7,491 nucleotides of DNA from Pseudomonadales bacterium (GTDB lineage Bacteria > Pseudomonadota > Gammaproteobacteria > Pseudomonadales > Azotimanducaceae), in NCBI GenBank assembly GCA_007128525.1, contig SKXG01000139.1, positions 1 to 7,491 of the forward strand, in the 5' to 3' direction. The notes under the pieces were generated by a model. That model was not told where the DNA came from. It ran no database searches and saw only the letters and a list, made by a program, of their open reading frames with translations. The first letter of the stretch is position 1. Each line of letters begins with the position of its first letter. Shown here piece by piece: positions 6,169 through 7,491 of the stretch. The position numbers and the translations under genes are program-made.

Positions 6169-6675
6169 GTGGTCGACGCAACTTTTGACGAAGAACGCCA
6201 GCTGGCACGCATTCTGTTGCAGCCCAATCGTTCCTGGACCTGGCGCAAAAACCTCTACCTGCTCGCAAGCCTGCTGGGCATATTCGGCGTAATCGGGCTG
6301 CTTATGCTGGCGCGCGGTCTGTGGCCGATTCTGCCGCTGACCCTGGTCCAGCTGGTGCTGATCACAGCAGCCTTCTATATCTGTGTGCGTCGCGCCTACC
6401 GACAGGAGGTCATCGTCTTGAGCCCGGACCAGGTTCGCGTTGAGCAGGGCCACAGGCGGGTCGAAAAGCGTCACGAGTTCAACCGCTTCTACACCCGCGT
6501 TGAGGTTGTACGGCCGCGCCACAATTGGCGTGATTGGCGCATCTCACTTCGTGCGCAGGACGCCAGTGTCGAGGTGGGCAGCTTTCTGAACCAGGAAGAA
6601 AAAGAGAAGCTGGTCAAGGTGCTCCGGGACATTATTGACCGCCTGAATACCGCCCGACCGACAGCGGCCTGCTAG
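6169..6675 (+). CDS. DUF2244 family integral membrane protein
   Basis: A 168-aa protein of the DUF2244 family, whose biochemical role is unknown. The N-terminus has the family pattern of a short soluble piece with LLQPNRSWTWR (about 16-26), then two adjacent membrane helices (about 29-49 and 52-73) forming a hairpin with both ends in the cytoplasm. A cytoplasmic beta-rich domain follows (VIVLSPDQVRVEQG, then VEVV, then ISLRAQDASVEVGSFLNQEE), with the conserved VGSFL before the last helix. The GTG start at 6169 was chosen because it gives the family's usual N-terminus and follows AAGGACGGG, although the spacing is somewhat long. In many proteobacteria such genes lie near cytochrome oxidase genes; none is visible here. 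It follows the PilZ gene by 63 bases on the same strand and could share its transcript. Its stop overlaps that of comEC. Confidence 0.85.
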   Translation: MVDATFDEERQLARILLQPNRSWTWRKNLYLLASLLGIFGVIGLLMLARGLWPILPLTLVQLVLITAAFYICVRRAYRQEVIVLSPDQVRVEQGHRRVEKRHEFNRFYTRVEVVRPRHNWRDWRISLRAQDASVEVGSFLNQEEKEKLVKVLRDIIDRLNTARPTAAC

Positions 6676-7491
6676 GGTACCCCAGCGGCCCACCATGTAT
6701 AGGCCTGATCGCGCCAGCGCAGCAGTTGATCCGGCCGATCGGACGACCAGATCAACGCGCCTTCCCGTGACGTCTTTGCATAGGCCATACCCAGCGCCCG
6801 GTAGCGCGCCAATACATCCGGATGCGGATGCCCGAAGCGGTTGTCGCGCCCACTACTGATCAAAATCCAGGACGGATCAACAGCGCGCAGAAACGGCTGC
6901 GATGAGGATGACCGGCTGCCGTGATGCGGCGCAACCAGCACATCGACTTGTGGCAGTTGCCCGCTCCGCACCAGGATTTGCTCGGCACGGCGTTCAATGT
7001 CACCAGGTAACAACGCGGCTCCAGACCGTCCACGGATGTACAGCACACAGGATCCGTCATTGGCTGACAGCAGCTGACTGTCAGGGGGAAAAAGCACTTC
7101 GAACTGCACCCCGTGCCACTGCCAACGCTGTCCGGCGCGGCAATACTGGACTTCGGGTAAGCCCCGAAACCCGCCGCCGCCTGACCAATGCCGCACCCAA
7201 AGCTGCGACTTCAGCGCGCCCGCTCCGCCGGCATGGTCCTGGTGGTTGTGACTGATCAGCAAGCGGTCCAGCGCCCGGTAACCGCGGCGCCGGAGTACCG
7301 GCAGCACGACGGACGCGCCGGCGTCGAATCCTCCGCGGGACGCCGGTCCGGCATCGAACAACAACTGATGACGCCTGGTCTCAACCAGCACCGCGAGCCC
7401 CTGCCCGACGTCCAGCACGGTCATGCGAAACTCACCTGGGGGCGGCCGGTCCGGGCGCGGTGTCAGCGCGCAGGCCAGCATCACCGCAGCC
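6672..7491 (-). CDS. comEC: ComEC/Rec2 DNA internalisation protein, C-terminal part (start outside window)
   Basis: ComEC is the inner-membrane channel that brings single-stranded DNA into the cytoplasm during natural transformation. Only the last 272 residues are visible; complete proteins are about 700-800 aa, so roughly two thirds, including the competence membrane domain, lies to the right. The visible part opens with the end of a hydrophobic segment and a proline-rich linker, then the metallo-beta-lactamase domain: FRMTVLDVGQGLAVLV (21-36), FDAG (45-48), the metal-binding SHNHQDHAGG (80-89; His81, His83, Asp85, His86), LLPGD (Asp164) and APHHGS (187-192). All expected metal ligands are present, which suggests the proposed nuclease domain is functional. 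The reading frame continues unbroken to the window edge, so the GTG/ATG near 7484 are internal codons. The stop is TAG at 6674-6672, tail-to-tail with the DUF2244 gene. Confidence 0.94.
   Translation of the reverse strand, partial: AAVMLACALTPRPDRPPPGEFRMTVLDVGQGLAVLVETRRHQLLFDAGPASRGGFDAGASVVLPVLRRRGYRALDRLLISHNHQDHAGGAGALKSQLWVRHWSGGGGFRGLPEVQYCRAGQRWQWHGVQFEVLFPPDSQLLSANDGSCVLYIRGRSGAALLPGDIERRAEQILVRSGQLPQVDVLVAPHHGSRSSSSQPFLRAVDPSWILISSGRDNRFGHPHPDVLARYRALGMAYAKTSREGALIWSSDRPDQLLRWRDQAYTWWAAGVP

Noticed and set aside
5775..6188. 137-codon plus-strand frame overlapping the PilZ gene end
   Set aside because: Shadow frame of the PilZ/Nudix-like gene, which has clear motifs in its own frame.

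Overview
The window looks like chromosomal DNA of a moderately GC-rich gammaproteobacterium. Four things point there: the ExbB/ExbD and ComEC types, the enterobacterial-type ClpB, a sigma-32 promoter in front of clpB, and a LexA operator of the CTGT-N8-ACAG class. That operator class is typical of gamma- and betaproteobacteria, unlike the alphaproteobacterial, Xanthomonas or Gram-positive types. The genus cannot be named from this sequence. I see no tRNA, rRNA, insertion sequence, CRISPR array or prophage gene.

Layout, left to right: exbD (minus, C-terminal end cut by the window edge) and exbB (minus) overlap in an ATGA and form a proton-motive-force-driven energiser pair. galU (minus) follows, making UDP-glucose. 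Next is a stretch of about 575 bases between galU and clpB. It holds a 20-bp near-consensus SOS box inside a well-formed promoter, a leader with two 17-bp direct repeats, and a small unrecognised ORF (about 114 codons, minus) with a good ribosome binding site. clpB (minus, 865 aa) is complete with every ATPase motif; it has a sigma-32 promoter 36 bases upstream of its start and an internal GTG start at codon 149. Divergently transcribed from clpB are a PilZ-domain protein with a C-terminal Nudix-like domain that has lost its catalytic residues, and a two-helix DUF2244 membrane protein. The window ends inside comEC (minus; only the C-terminal metallo-beta-lactamase domain is visible), whose TAG stop overlaps the TAG of the DUF2244 gene in a shared CTAG.

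Most genes are housekeeping. ExbBD powers outer-membrane transport, GalU feeds envelope sugar synthesis, ClpB rescues aggregated proteins, and ComEC is the DNA-uptake channel. The less ordinary parts are the SOS-controlled small ORF behind clpB, the PilZ/pseudo-Nudix fusion, and the separation of comEC from exbBD, which are often neighbours in related bacteria, by about 5.7 kb of genes that do not belong to that cluster. I see no clear multi-gene novel system; the SOS unit is the best candidate for something undescribed.
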